Below are positions 26,168 to 35,708 of a stretch of 64,000 nucleotides of DNA, piece after piece. A model generated the notes under the pieces. It ran no database searches. It saw nothing but the letters and a program-made list of their open reading frames with translations, and was not told where the DNA came from. The DNA is taken from assembly GCA_005883575.1 (NCBI GenBank), contig VBFH01000024.1:116113-180112 (forward strand), in the 5' to 3' direction. The DNA comes from Chloroflexota bacterium (GTDB lineage: Bacteria > Chloroflexota > Dormibacteria > Dormibacterales > Dormibacteraceae). Within the stretch, counting starts at the first letter, position 1. Every line of letters starts with the position of its first letter. Both the position numbers and the translations under genes were made by a program.

Positions 26168-28588
26168 ATGAGCACGCCCATACCCGGCGACGTCCTACCG
26201 CTCTGGAACCCGGAGATCCCCGGGGAGGAGATCCAGGCAGGCCGCCTTGGCATCCGCGTCCGTCCCGGCACGCCGGCGGCGGCGAAGGTGCTGGCGCTCG
26301 AGGCTCACGGAGGCGCCGAGCTGCTGCGCCAGGTGCTCCAGGAGCAAAAGCTCATCGACGGCACCTACAACGTCGTCAAGCCCGAAAAGCCGCTTGAGTT
26401 CATCGGCCAGGTCAGCAGCACCCTGCTGACCGGCAAGCTGGGCCGGACGCCGATGGGGCTCGCGCTGGAGATCACCGACTGGCAGGAGCTCGAGGGCGCC
26501 TACGAGATCGAGAAGAACCGGCTGCGGCTCCGCTTCCAGGAGCTGCACGTGGTCAAGGAGTGGGACGGCGACCTCGAGGGCTTCACCGCCATCGTCCTGC
26601 GCGAGCAGGCCAAGTCGCACCCCCTGCTCGACTCGACCATGCGCTTCATCGAGCACCTCCGCGACTACCGCGAGAACCTCGCCGAGGCAGCCGTCCGGCG
26701 CTACGAGGCCACCGAGCAGTGGATCGAGTGCCCGAAGTGCGAGACCGAGATCCCAACCTCAAACGGCATCCACTGCCCGAACTGCGGCGAGGACATGCGC
26801 GGCGGCGAGTACGTGCGGGCGATCCTCCACCTGGTCGACGACGCCGATGGCCGTATCTACCGCGGTATCGACTCTCTGACCGTCCGTTCAGCGGGATTCC
26901 CGGAGTACCGCGGCATGTCGCTGGACCGCGTCCAGGGCTCAAACCTGTGGGTCAGCTTCCGGCGCTACGACCCGCTGCCCGACGAGGGAATCGTCCTCCC
27001 CACGGCCAGCGTGGAGATGTTCGAGGCCCAGCGGTCGGTCATCCGCCAGCTCCAGATCGGCAGCCCCCGCACCGGTGCCCTGGCCGCCGAGCTCGCCGAC
27101 CCAGGATGGCTCGGCAGCCCGCCGCGTGTTCCCCTCGACGGTAAGCGGGCACACCACCTGCCCGACCCCAACGAGGAGCAGGCCGAGGCGGTGGCGCGGG
27201 TGATGGGGATGCGGCCAGGACAGCTGTACCTCATCCAGGGTCCGCCGGGGACCGGCAAGACGACGGCGATCGTGGAGTCGATCCGGCGCATCCTGGGCCG
27301 CAACCCGAACTCTTCGATCCTCCTTTCGTCGCACTCGAACGACGCCGTCGACACCGGCCAGGAGCGGCTCCTGGGCTTCTCGCACGTCCGCCAGGCCCGC
27401 ATCGCCGAGCCCGGCAAGGTGCCCCGCCGCCTGCGGCCGACGCTGGTAGAGGGTGACGACCTGACGCCGTACAACCTGGTCGCCGGGACCTGCAACCGCC
27501 TGACCATCGACTCCCGGCTGCGCTTCGAGGTCTTCGACTGGCTGATCCTCGACGAGGCCAACAAGGTGCGCGCGAACGAGGCGCTGGCGTTGATGCCGCT
27601 GGCCAAGCGTTGGGTGATGATCGGCGACCTCAACCAGCTGCCGCCGGTCATGGAGGAGGCGGCGTCGACCTTCAAGGTCTCGCAGCCGCTCGACGAGCTC
27701 GTGCGCGACGACAGCTTTTACGGCTGGATCTGGGACAAGGCGCAGGCCGGCTCACGCATCATGCTGCCGCGCCAGTACCGGATGCGCGAGCCGATCGGCC
27801 GCGTGGTCTCCGACCTCTTCTACGAGGGCAAGCTGATCCACGAGGCGCCGCATCCGCGGATGCCGCTGCCGTGGCCGTTCGATCGGGAGCTGGTCTGGGT
27901 TGACACCGGGGCTCAGGACGAATACCGGGACGCGCAGCGCTCGGTCGCGAACGAGTTCGAGGTCGCGCTCTGCAAGGACATCACGTCGATCATCCGGCGC
28001 CGCGTGCGCAAGGCGAAGCTGGCGGTGATCGCGATGTACAACTCACAGGTCAACCGGCTGCAGGGCGCGCTGAAAGGCATCGTCCCGCCGGATGACATCG
28101 AGTCGGTCGACGCGTTCGAGGGCCGCGAGTCGGACGGCGTGATCCTGTCTCTCGTACGCTCCAATGACCGCGCCGCGATCGGATTCTTGAACGACCCGAA
28201 CCGCGTCAACGTCGCGATCTCGCGGGCCAAGAAGCTGCTGGTGATCGTGGGCGACTCCAAGACCGTCATCGGCGGCGCACCCGAGCTGTTCGGGCCTCTG
28301 TTCGAGCACTGCAAGGAGGAGGGCCTCGTCGCCGGCGTTGGTGCGGTGGTGACAGCCTGCCAGCGGGTAGGGATCCGCTCCCATGTCCAGCGCCTGTCGC
28401 GCCCGCACCGCGGTGACCGCAGGGCCCGCCGCCGCCGCCGCGGCCAGAGGCTTCCCGGCGAGGCCGCGCCGAACGGCGAGGGCGACGTGCCGCCGAACGG
28501 ATCCGAACCGATGCCGATCGAGGCCGAAGCCGGCTCGAACGGCGCCCCGGAGCCCGCTCCGGTCGAAAGCCCTAGGGAGACCGAATAA
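26168..28588 (+). CDS. UPF1/DNA2-like superfamily 1 helicase with zinc ribbon
   Basis: 806 residues. SF1 motifs in order: Walker A QGPPGTGKTT (near 357), II LILDEANK (near 460), III GDLNQLPP, IV LPRQYRMREP, V DAFEGRESDGVILSLVRSN and VI RVNVAISRAKKLLVIVGD. A zinc ribbon CPKC...CPNC sits near 188-208 in the N-terminal part. The C-terminus has an Arg-rich run (RRARRRRRGQR) followed by a low-complexity acidic/proline tail, which may bind nucleic acid and partners. It stands alone and divergent from the MttB-family gene. Whether DNA or RNA is the substrate cannot be told. Confidence 0.88.
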   Translation: MSTPIPGDVLPLWNPEIPGEEIQAGRLGIRVRPGTPAAAKVLALEAHGGAELLRQVLQEQKLIDGTYNVVKPEKPLEFIGQVSSTLLTGKLGRTPMGLALEITDWQELEGAYEIEKNRLRLRFQELHVVKEWDGDLEGFTAIVLREQAKSHPLLDSTMRFIEHLRDYRENLAEAAVRRYEATEQWIECPKCETEIPTSNGIHCPNCGEDMRGGEYVRAILHLVDDADGRIYRGIDSLTVRSAGFPEYRGMSLDRVQGSNLWVSFRRYDPLPDEGIVLPTASVEMFEAQRSVIRQLQIGSPRTGALAAELADPGWLGSPPRVPLDGKRAHHLPDPNEEQAEAVARVMGMRPGQLYLIQGPPGTGKTTAIVESIRRILGRNPNSSILLSSHSNDAVDTGQERLLGFSHVRQARIAEPGKVPRRLRPTLVEGDDLTPYNLVAGTCNRLTIDSRLRFEVFDWLILDEANKVRANEALALMPLAKRWVMIGDLNQLPPVMEEAASTFKVSQPLDELVRDDSFYGWIWDKAQAGSRIMLPRQYRMREPIGRVVSDLFYEGKLIHEAPHPRMPLPWPFDRELVWVDTGAQDEYRDAQRSVANEFEVALCKDITSIIRRRVRKAKLAVIAMYNSQVNRLQGALKGIVPPDDIESVDAFEGRESDGVILSLVRSNDRAAIGFLNDPNRVNVAISRAKKLLVIVGDSKTVIGGAPELFGPLFEHCKEEGLVAGVGAVVTACQRVGIRSHVQRLSRPHRGDRRARRRRRGQRLPGEAAPNGEGDVPPNGSEPMPIEAEAGSNGAPEPAPVESPRETE

Positions 28589-28683
28589 CCCGAGGGGGCC
28601 CGTCGCTGGATCTTCCACCTGGATCGCCGAATCTCTGGTCACCGGGCTCGGCCGCGGGTCCGCACGTTTAAGCTCTTCGCGGC

Positions 28684-29121
28684 ATGAGCGACCAGTGCGT
28701 CTTCTGCGAGATCGTCCACGGCACTGCGCCCGCAAGCTGGGTCTACCAGGACGACACCGTGGTCGCCTTCATGGACGTGCAGCCGATCACCCAGGGGCAC
28801 ATGCTCGTCCTCCCACGTGAGCACGCCGTCCTGATGAAGGACATCAACGAGACCGCGGCGATGCGGACGTTCCGGGTCGCTCGCAAACTCGCGGCGGTGG
28901 CTCGGCAGACCCTGGGCGCAAGCGGCGTGAACATCCTGGTCATGGACGGCGAGGCCGCCTATCAGGACGTGCCGCACTTCCACGTCCATGTCATTCCGCG
29001 CTACGCGAACGACGGCTTCGGGCTCACCTTCCCGCAGAGCTACGAGCGCCCGCCGGCGCGGGCGCAGCTCGACGCCATCGCGGCGGCGCTGCACGCGGCG
29101 TCGTCGCCCGCTACCGCGTGA
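28684..29121 (+). CDS. HIT-family nucleotide hydrolase/transferase
   Basis: 145 residues starting ATG 28684 with the zinc-like CVFCEIV start (HINT/Fhit style), QPITQGHMLVLPREH and the histidine triad HFHVHVIPR near residue 99. HIT proteins hydrolyse or transfer nucleoside phosphates such as AMP-lysine or dinucleoside polyphosphates. The 3' end overlaps the convergent lipoprotein gene by 11 bases. The physiological substrate is unknown. Confidence 0.93.
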   Translation: MSDQCVFCEIVHGTAPASWVYQDDTVVAFMDVQPITQGHMLVLPREHAVLMKDINETAAMRTFRVARKLAAVARQTLGASGVNILVMDGEAAYQDVPHFHVHVIPRYANDGFGLTFPQSYERPPARAQLDAIAAALHAASSPATA

Positions 29122-29536
29122 TGGTGACCTTAAGCGAGTAGACCGCCAGGTACATCGGGCACGCCGCGCCCGGCGGGCATGCCGGCGAGGCGTTCGAGGT
29201 GATATCAACCGCCCCTGGCTTCATGGCCTGGAACGCCGCGAGGGTGACGCCTCGTGCCGCGGTCGCGGCCGGATGGACGATCGGGGCGAGGACCGTCGGG
29301 TCGCCGGAGCGAGGCTCAGCCCAGTTCTTCATCCCATTCGGCGCGTGGAGCGTGACCTCGAGCTTCTGCCCCACACGCATCGTGACCGCGTGGTCGGTGT
29401 CCGTCGCCGAGACGTCGAACCCAAAACACCCGCTCGCGCTCGGCGAGGGACTCGGATTGGTACCCGCACCGATCCGGGTTGCGCCGCAGCCTGTCAGAAG
29501 CAGCCCGATCGCCGCCGCAAGCAGAAATTTCTTCAT
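29111..29536 (-). CDS. lipoprotein of unknown function, possibly chagasin-like fold
   Basis: 141 residues with a clear lipoprotein signal (MKKFLLAAAIGLLLTGCGA) and a Ser/Pro linker. The mature domain GQKLEVTLHAPNGMKNW... LAAFQAMKPGAVDITS has the feel of a small beta-sandwich such as an I42/chagasin-type inhibitor, but key motifs are not certain. Cysteines in SPACPPGAACP may pair. I do not assign a function. Confidence 0.7.
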   Translation of the reverse strand: MKKFLLAAAIGLLLTGCGATRIGAGTNPSPSPSASGCFGFDVSATDTDHAVTMRVGQKLEVTLHAPNGMKNWAEPRSGDPTVLAPIVHPAATAARGVTLAAFQAMKPGAVDITSNASPACPPGAACPMYLAVYSLKVTITR

Positions 29537-29597
29537 CTCAGTACCGAAACGAGCCCCGTGCCGTTGGGGTAACTCGTGACGTTAGGATTGGCCGCTT

Positions 29598-31013
29598 GTG
29601 TCTAAGTTCACCACGCTGATCTTGGCGGGCCTTCTATTGGCCGCCTGCAGCAGCACGAAGGTCGCCTCGGTCCAGCCCTCGCCGTCACCCGTGACCGGCG
29701 GCCTCGCCCAGGGATTGATCGCCTACGCGGCCGACGGCGGAGTTGGGGTGCTCGACCCCGCAACCGGCAAACCGACGATCGTGGCTCCGCTTCCGCCGGG
29801 CGCCTTTCGGGTCATGGGCCCGGTCTGGGCACCCGCCCCAAACGTCGACCATCCGGTCATCTACTTCACCGTCCACGACCAACGGCCAGCTGAGGGTCGG
29901 ACGACATCCGGCGTGGTCCCTTATGACTGGCTTTTTCGGGTCGATCCGTTTGCGGGCACGATCGAGCCGGTCGCCGCCTCGCACGATTCGGAGAGCGAGG
30001 GTCCCATCGGCCTCGTCGCCAACGCGCACTACCTCGCCATGAGCTATGGCTGCTGCGCGACCTATGAGGTGGACGCGCTTGACCTCACCAGGTCCGCGGG
30101 TCCGCTCAAGGTCCTCTCCAGGCCACCGGCTCAGGCCGCGTTCCTCACCCAGGGGGCTGCGCCCGGCGATTCGGGATTGATCGCGGTGCAGGCCGCGGGT
30201 ACAGGGGCGTGGTACTGGCTCAACGCAGACGCCGGCGTGCTGAACCCTTTCCCGCTGAAGCTCGGCCCCGACGATGGCCCGATCGCGATCAGTGCAGACG
30301 GCCGGCTGGCAGCTGTCGCGCTGCCGACCCAGGGCGCCGTGATCGAGCCGATCAACAGCGGGCTGCCGCTCGCAGCACCGACCGCGAGCGGCTCCTCGAC
30401 CGCCGCCCCCGCCGCGACGCCCTCCCCGCAAGCTAGCCCGAAAGCTCCCAAGCACGTCAACTCGAAGCTGCTGCACCCCGACGGACTCTCCTGGAGTCCC
30501 GACGCCAAGCAGCTGGCGGTGGCGGTCAGCGGCGAGATCGAGCTCTACGACGCTTCCGCTGCCGACGGTCCTCCGTCAGCCCGCTACCTCGTGGGGGCAA
30601 ACGTGCTCGGTGTGTCCTGGTCGGGTCCGCTTGCGGACAGGACCCTCGTAGGTGTCAAGGCGAGCGCTGGTCCGCAGACCGCCGTCGACGCGCTGCTCGC
30701 GGCGACCAGGCTGCCCGCAGCGGCGGACACACCGGCGAACCGGCCATTCACACAGATCTACCTCTGGCAGTTCGATTCGTCGAAGCCTTCGCCCATCGAG
30801 ACCATCACGGACGCGACCTCGAGCGTGATCGGGAAATACCCGCCGCTCTCCGCCGGCGTCGTCTTCCATCACTGGGCGCCGACCGAGACATGGGCGCTTC
30901 TCGGAGGTTGCTATCGCTACCGCGTCGTGATCACCGGCAGCATCGCCCCGGTCGCGTCTACGTTCGGCCTGCCCGGCAACCCTTCCTGCGCCGGCAAACC
31001 GTCCCCGACCTAG
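29598..31013 (+). CDS. beta-propeller-like lipoprotein, unknown
   Basis: 471 residues from GTG 29598, with signal MSKFTTLILAGLLLAACSS. The mature part holds repeated beta-rich blocks (GVGVLDPATGKPTIV, PDGLSWSPDAKQLAVAVSGEIELYD) like TolB/WD40 blades, interrupted by an Ala/Ser/Pro-rich linker (ASGSSTAAPAATPSPQ). It is probably an extracytoplasmic surface-anchored protein. The following acyl-CoA ligase gene begins 11 bases later on the same strand, but no functional link is apparent. Confidence 0.75.
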   Translation: MSKFTTLILAGLLLAACSSTKVASVQPSPSPVTGGLAQGLIAYAADGGVGVLDPATGKPTIVAPLPPGAFRVMGPVWAPAPNVDHPVIYFTVHDQRPAEGRTTSGVVPYDWLFRVDPFAGTIEPVAASHDSESEGPIGLVANAHYLAMSYGCCATYEVDALDLTRSAGPLKVLSRPPAQAAFLTQGAAPGDSGLIAVQAAGTGAWYWLNADAGVLNPFPLKLGPDDGPIAISADGRLAAVALPTQGAVIEPINSGLPLAAPTASGSSTAAPAATPSPQASPKAPKHVNSKLLHPDGLSWSPDAKQLAVAVSGEIELYDASAADGPPSARYLVGANVLGVSWSGPLADRTLVGVKASAGPQTAVDALLAATRLPAAADTPANRPFTQIYLWQFDSSKPSPIETITDATSSVIGKYPPLSAGVVFHHWAPTETWALLGGCYRYRVVITGSIAPVASTFGLPGNPSCAGKPSPT

Positions 31014-31023
31014 CATCAGAGGA

Positions 31024-32535
31024 GTGGATTTTCTCGCGGGTCATGCCGAATCGCTTGCGAAGAAAGCCGCTGTCATCTGCGGTGACGAAACCCTCGACTT
31101 CGCAACGCTGAACAAGAGAGCAAGCCAGGCCGCCAACGCTTTTGCGGGTCTTGGTTGCAAGGAAGGCGACCGCGTCGCCTGGATGTCGTTCAACTCGATC
31201 GCGGGCACAGAGATCGCCAACGGCGTGCGCCGGGCGGGGCTTGTCATCGTGCCGGTCAACTACCGGCTGCGCGGTGCCGAGATCGCATACGTGCTCAACG
31301 ATTCGGGCGCCAGGGTCGCGGCGGCCGGTCCAGACCACGTCGACGCGATGGCTGCAGCCGCGGCAGGCGTCAAGGGCGACGTGCGCTTCGTGGCCGCGAG
31401 AGCGAACGTACCGAGTGGTTGGCTGTCGTATCGCGAGCTCATGAGCGGCTCGCCTGACGAGTACGACGGCACGGGCGACGGTCTCGGCCCGTCGATGATC
31501 TACACGTCAGGCACGACCGGCAATCCGAAAGGCGCGTGGCGGCCCCATGGAGTCGACATCGCCAACGTTCTCCAGGTGATCGCGATCTTCGAGCTGACAC
31601 AGTCGGACGTGCATCTCGCGTGCGGACCCGGGTATCACAGTGCCGTCTCGTTCTTCTCCGCGCTGCATCAGGTCCTGGGCGCCACCGTCGTCATGCAACC
31701 GACGTTCGAAGCCGACGACGCGCTGGATCTGATCGCCCGTCATCGCGTGACCACGAGCTTCATGGCGCCGACGCTCTTGCAGCGCCTCGTCGAGGCGCAA
31801 GAGAGGCGACCACGCGACGCCACGTCGCTGCGCGCGCTGATCCTGGGCGCGGCGCCGTGCCCCCACGCCCTCAAGGTCCGCGCCGAGGCCGCCTTCGGAC
31901 AGGTTCTGTGGGAGTTCTACGGCGCGACCGAGACCGGGATCAACACGGTGCTGCGACCCGAGGACCAGCTGCGCAAGCCGGGGTCTTGCGGCACCGCGGT
32001 GCCGGGCCAGGAGATCAGGCTCATGCGCGATGACGGCACCCAAGCTGATACAGGCGAACCCGGAGAGCTCATGGTCCGCAACACCTGGCAGGCTGAGTAC
32101 TTCAACCGGCCTGACGCCACCAGCGACAGCCTCCACGATGGATTCTTCTCGGTCGGCGACATCGCGTACCGCGACGGCGAGGGCTATTACTACGTCTGTG
32201 ACCGGCGGATCGACATGATCATCTCGGGTGGGGTCAACATCTACCCGGCCGAAGTCGAAGCGGTGCTGCACGCGCACCCGGCCGTGATGGATGCGGCGGT
32301 GATCGGGGTGCCTGACGACCAGTGGGGTGAATCGGTCAAGGCGGTGGTCCAGGTCCGACGGCCGATGACCGTCACCCAAGAAGAATTAGTCGCTTTCTGC
32401 GCCGAGCGCCTGGCCGGTTACAAAAAGCCGCGTTCTGTCGACTTCGTCGACGAGCTCCCGCGCGACGACGCCGGCAAGCTCCTCAAGCGGAAGCTGCGCG
32501 ACGCTTACTGGTCGAGCGCCGGCCGCTTTATCTGA
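31024..32535 (+). CDS. acyl-CoA synthetase, AMP-dependent (FadD-like)
   Basis: 503 residues, class I adenylate-forming enzyme. The P-loop-like motif A3 reads MIYTSGTTGNPKGAW, A5 reads LWEFYGATETG, A7/A8 reads YYYVCDRRIDMIISGGVNIYPAEVE, and the catalytic Lys lies in DDAGKLLKRKLRD (A10). It activates a carboxylic acid to its CoA thioester via an acyl-adenylate. GTG start at 31024. The methyltransferase gene starts immediately after its stop codon, suggesting an operon. Acyl substrate is unknown. Confidence 0.92.
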   Translation: MDFLAGHAESLAKKAAVICGDETLDFATLNKRASQAANAFAGLGCKEGDRVAWMSFNSIAGTEIANGVRRAGLVIVPVNYRLRGAEIAYVLNDSGARVAAAGPDHVDAMAAAAAGVKGDVRFVAARANVPSGWLSYRELMSGSPDEYDGTGDGLGPSMIYTSGTTGNPKGAWRPHGVDIANVLQVIAIFELTQSDVHLACGPGYHSAVSFFSALHQVLGATVVMQPTFEADDALDLIARHRVTTSFMAPTLLQRLVEAQERRPRDATSLRALILGAAPCPHALKVRAEAAFGQVLWEFYGATETGINTVLRPEDQLRKPGSCGTAVPGQEIRLMRDDGTQADTGEPGELMVRNTWQAEYFNRPDATSDSLHDGFFSVGDIAYRDGEGYYYVCDRRIDMIISGGVNIYPAEVEAVLHAHPAVMDAAVIGVPDDQWGESVKAVVQVRRPMTVTQEELVAFCAERLAGYKKPRSVDFVDELPRDDAGKLLKRKLRDAYWSSAGRFI

Positions 32536-33309
32536 GTGACCGACTCGATCTCGTTCGACCGCGCGGCTCCGTACTACGACTGCACCCGGGCCTTCCCAGA
32601 CGACGTCATGGAGCGCCTCATCCCGATGCTCACCCGTGAGCTGCCCCCGGGCGAGCGCTGCCTCGAGATCGGCGTCGGCACCGGCCGGATCGCGCTGCCC
32701 CTGATGCGCGAAGGCATCCGCATCGTCGGCGTCGACATCGCGGCCGAGATGCTGCGCAGGCTGATCGACAAGGCCGGCGGGTCCGGACCGCCCGCGGCGA
32801 TCGCCGACGCGACGCGCCTGCCCTTCGCCGACGGGACGTTCGGCTCCGCGATCGCGGCCCACGTGCTGCACCTGATCCCCGGTTGGAGAACCGCGATCGA
32901 CGAGGTGACCAGGGTGGTGCGGCCGGGTGGGGTTCTCGTCGCGTCCCGCGGGGCGTCGACGAGGACGGAGTGGCAGCACCAGGTCAGGCGTCGGTTCTTT
33001 GCCGAGGCCGGCGACCCTCCATGGCCTCCTGGGATCAATCGGATCGAAGAGCTGGACGACGGGATGAGGGCCAGGGGCGCGGCCGTGCATGAGCTCCCGG
33101 AGCTGGACCGCGAGGACCTGGCCAGCATCAACGACCTTCTCGCGGCGCTCGAGGGCGGCATATGGTCCGCGTGCTGGGCGCTCGACGAGGCGACTCGCCA
33201 GCGGGCGGCGACCGCGACCAGAGAGTGGGCTGGTCGCGAGCTCGGTGACCTCGATCAGCCCAGACCGACCCTTTACAGCTCTGTCTGGCGGGCGTACTGG
33301 CTGCCCTGA
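32536..33309 (+). CDS. class I SAM-dependent methyltransferase
   Basis: 257 residues, GTG start abutting the acyl-CoA ligase stop. SAM-binding motif I is CLEIGVGTGRIALPL, followed by motif II IVGVDIAAEML and the acidic loop AIADATRLPFADGTF, all typical of Methyltransf_11 proteins. The middle reads AHVLHLIPGWRTAIDEVTRVVRPGG. The acceptor substrate cannot be inferred from sequence; the C-terminal part is variable. Confidence 0.88.
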   Translation: MTDSISFDRAAPYYDCTRAFPDDVMERLIPMLTRELPPGERCLEIGVGTGRIALPLMREGIRIVGVDIAAEMLRRLIDKAGGSGPPAAIADATRLPFADGTFGSAIAAHVLHLIPGWRTAIDEVTRVVRPGGVLVASRGASTRTEWQHQVRRRFFAEAGDPPWPPGINRIEELDDGMRARGAAVHELPELDREDLASINDLLAALEGGIWSACWALDEATRQRAATATREWAGRELGDLDQPRPTLYSSVWRAYWLP

Positions 33310-33343
33310 CTGCTTACGCCCGGTAGGTCGAGGCCTGGAGTGC

Positions 33344-34267
33344 TCATGCGAGCAGCGGCAGCACGAACTCCAGCGAGCGGCTGACCCGGCCGAGCGGCCG
33401 GTCGTCTCGGGTACTCAGGCGCGTCTCCTGCTCGAGCGTGTACCAACCACGATATTTCGCACCGCGAAGGGCCTCGGTCGCCCGTCTCACCTCGGCGCCA
33501 CCCTCGCCGATCGGCCGGTAGAGGTTGCGCGCGACCGCATCCTTGAAGTCGAGCGAGCGCTCGCGCACGCGACTTGCGAGGTCGAGGTCGACATCGTTCA
33601 GATGGACGTGCTGGATCCGACCCGCGGTCAGCTCGATCACCTCGACAGGGTCGGCCCCCGCGATCACGAGGTGGGCGATGTCCAGGCAGACACCAGCCTC
33701 GGAGCCCACCAGCAGCCGTTCGATCTCCTTCGGCCCCTGAATGATGCTGCCAAACCGGGGCTGCACGGCGAGCTTGAGCCTGTGCCGCGCGCACACGTGC
33801 TCGACCGAGCCGACCAGGTGGAGCAAGTGCGCCCACTCCGCGTTGGAAAGCAAAGCCTCGTGTGCACGCACCGGATGGCGTTCGGGTATGGCCGCGAGGA
33901 CCAGCGTTTCGGCGCCGATCGCCGCGAGCCAGTGCGCATGCCCGTCGATGTGCGCCAGCTCCGGTCCACGGATGCTGTGGTGATGGAGGACCGCGTGGAC
34001 CTGCCCGGCGACGACGTGGAGACGATGCCGCCTCAGCATTGCCTTGGCGTGGTCGCTGCGGTCAGGCAGAAACCCCGGCGGACCGGCCGTGATCGCGCCT
34101 TCGCCGACGGCCGCGGCCTCGCTCAGCACGCGCTCGGCGTCGATCTGGTGTCCCCAGTCGCGGGTCTCGTTGACGCCCCAGCACGCCGGCGAGAGCGCGA
34201 GCCGGTGCACCGACCGGATTCGCCGGGCACCGATGCCACCCATCCCGCGCACTGACCGAGCAACCAA
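33344..34267 (-). CDS. sugar phosphate isomerase/epimerase-like TIM barrel (IolE-like)
   Basis: 307 residues (a GTG at 34210, giving VHRLALSPACWGV, may be the true start). The AP-endonuclease-2/xylose-isomerase-like TIM barrel is seen in SPACWGVNETRDWGHQIDAERVLSEAAAVG, which resembles inosose dehydratase N-termini, and in the metal-ligand stretches AGVCLDIAHLVIAGADP and RIQHVHLNDVD. It lies alone between the methyltransferase and GNAT genes and has no inositol neighbours, so substrate is open. Confidence 0.75.
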   Translation of the reverse strand: MVARSVRGMGGIGARRIRSVHRLALSPACWGVNETRDWGHQIDAERVLSEAAAVGEGAITAGPPGFLPDRSDHAKAMLRRHRLHVVAGQVHAVLHHHSIRGPELAHIDGHAHWLAAIGAETLVLAAIPERHPVRAHEALLSNAEWAHLLHLVGSVEHVCARHRLKLAVQPRFGSIIQGPKEIERLLVGSEAGVCLDIAHLVIAGADPVEVIELTAGRIQHVHLNDVDLDLASRVRERSLDFKDAVARNLYRPIGEGGAEVRRATEALRGAKYRGWYTLEQETRLSTRDDRPLGRVSRSLEFVLPLLA

Positions 34268-34296
34268 CGCGCAGAGATTAACCTTCTAGTCAACGG

Positions 34297-35271
34297 ATGC
34301 CAGAAACGGCCTTTCATCTGCGGCTTCGCCCGGCGACCTTCGAAGACGCCGAGATGGTGGCCGACCTGCAGACGCTGCGCGACCCTCAGGAACCCAGCGA
34401 CCCGGTGCTGCTTCGCTACTGGTGGCAGATGACCGACGCGCTCGAGAAGTCGATGCGCCAGGTGGCCGAGCACGATGGCGCCGCGGTGGCCTACATCGGA
34501 TCGCAGCACGAGCTGTGGGAGCCGGCCGATCAGCGTTTCGGACTCCTGCGACCAATCCTGCGATCCGATTTGTGGAGCAGCGAGGGATACGCCGAGCTCG
34601 TCGCGATTGGTGAAAACTGGCTCCGGCTCGAAGGCGCCACGACCGCGGTGGCGCGGGTCCGCGAGGACTTTCAAAACGACATCGAAGCGCTGGCCAAGAT
34701 CGGATTCCGCGAGAACCGGCGTATGCGTACCTCCGAGCTCGACCTCGTGCAGCGCCGTGATGAGATCTTGCGGACGTTGACGGACTGCCGTGAAGAGATG
34801 CAGCGCGAGGGCGTGCGTCTGCTTCCGCTGAGCAAAGACAACGATCCGGACAAGTATCAGAAGCTCTACGCGATGTTCATCGAGTCCGAAAAGGACATTC
34901 CGACCACCGTGCCCTGGAGGGTCCTCACGTTTCCTGAGTGGAGGCGGTTCTGGCTCGAGAACCCAGGCATTCGGGAAGACCGGTTCTGGGTCGCACGCGC
35001 GGGCGACGAGATCGTCGGCACGTCCGTTCTCGATTGCCCTGTCGTTCGCGGAATCCCATGGACAGCGTATACCGGCACCTCGCGCAGCGTCCGCGGACGT
35101 GGCATCGCCCGTGCCCTCAAGTACGAATCGATGGCTCAGGCGATCGAGGCCGGATACACACGAGTACGCACGACCAACGATGCCGACAACCCCTCGATCC
35201 TGCGCATCAACAACCAGATGGGTTACCGGCTGGTGGCCCCCATCCTCGAGCTGCACCGGCCGCTCGGGTGA
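34297..35271 (+). CDS. tandem GNAT-fold acetyltransferase-like protein
   Basis: 324 residues. Two GNAT-like halves: the N-terminal half (RLRPATFEDAEMVADLQ ... GATTAVARVREDFQNDIEALAKIGF) lacks a clear acetyl-CoA loop, while the C-terminal half has TGTSRSVRGRGIARALKYESMAQAIEAGY and NPSILRINNQMGYRLV, the usual CoA-binding and terminal strands. Its start codon region lies opposite the TIM-barrel gene. It overlaps the hotdog gene as GTGA. Substrate unknown. Confidence 0.85.
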   Translation: MPETAFHLRLRPATFEDAEMVADLQTLRDPQEPSDPVLLRYWWQMTDALEKSMRQVAEHDGAAVAYIGSQHELWEPADQRFGLLRPILRSDLWSSEGYAELVAIGENWLRLEGATTAVARVREDFQNDIEALAKIGFRENRRMRTSELDLVQRRDEILRTLTDCREEMQREGVRLLPLSKDNDPDKYQKLYAMFIESEKDIPTTVPWRVLTFPEWRRFWLENPGIREDRFWVARAGDEIVGTSVLDCPVVRGIPWTAYTGTSRSVRGRGIARALKYESMAQAIEAGYTRVRTTNDADNPSILRINNQMGYRLVAPILELHRPLG

Positions 35272-35708
35272 CCGCCGACACGCCTTACGGCGTCAAGACG
35301 CTGCCCGAGCTCTACAAAGTGTGGTCGGCGACGGGCATGGTCGCCAACATCGGGACTCGAATCGTGGACGTCGATTTCGGAAGGCTCGTGCTCGAAGGCA
35401 ACATGACCGCCGGGTCCCATGGTTTCCCAACCTCTCGGGGTACGATCGTCCACGGCGGCGCCATCGCGACTCTTGCGGACGAATGCCTCGCTTCAGTCGC
35501 TTTCACCGCCGCCGAGGAAGGCGAAACCACGGTGACCGCCGACCTCAAGGTCGACTTCCTCCGGCCCGCCAAGCCCGGCCGGCTGGTGGCGCGCGGCACG
35601 GTTCGGCACCGGACCAAGCGCCTGGCTTTTTGCGAGGCCACCGTCGAGCAGGACGGAGGCCAGGTCGTCGCCGAGGCGCGTGCTGTGATCGCCTACGTCA
35701 AGGCTTAG
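35268..35708 (+). CDS. PaaI-like hotdog-fold thioesterase
   Basis: 146 residues starting GTG 35268 in a four-base overlap with the GNAT gene. Hotdog features: TRIVDVDFGRLVLEGNMTAGSHGFP, then TIVHGGAIATLADECLASVAF with the HGG motif, and TTVTADLKVDFLRPAKPGRLVARG. Members cleave acyl-CoA thioesters. The stop overlaps the convergent propeller gene by four bases. Confidence 0.9.
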   Translation: MTADTPYGVKTLPELYKVWSATGMVANIGTRIVDVDFGRLVLEGNMTAGSHGFPTSRGTIVHGGAIATLADECLASVAFTAAEEGETTVTADLKVDFLRPAKPGRLVARGTVRHRTKRLAFCEATVEQDGGQVVAEARAVIAYVKA

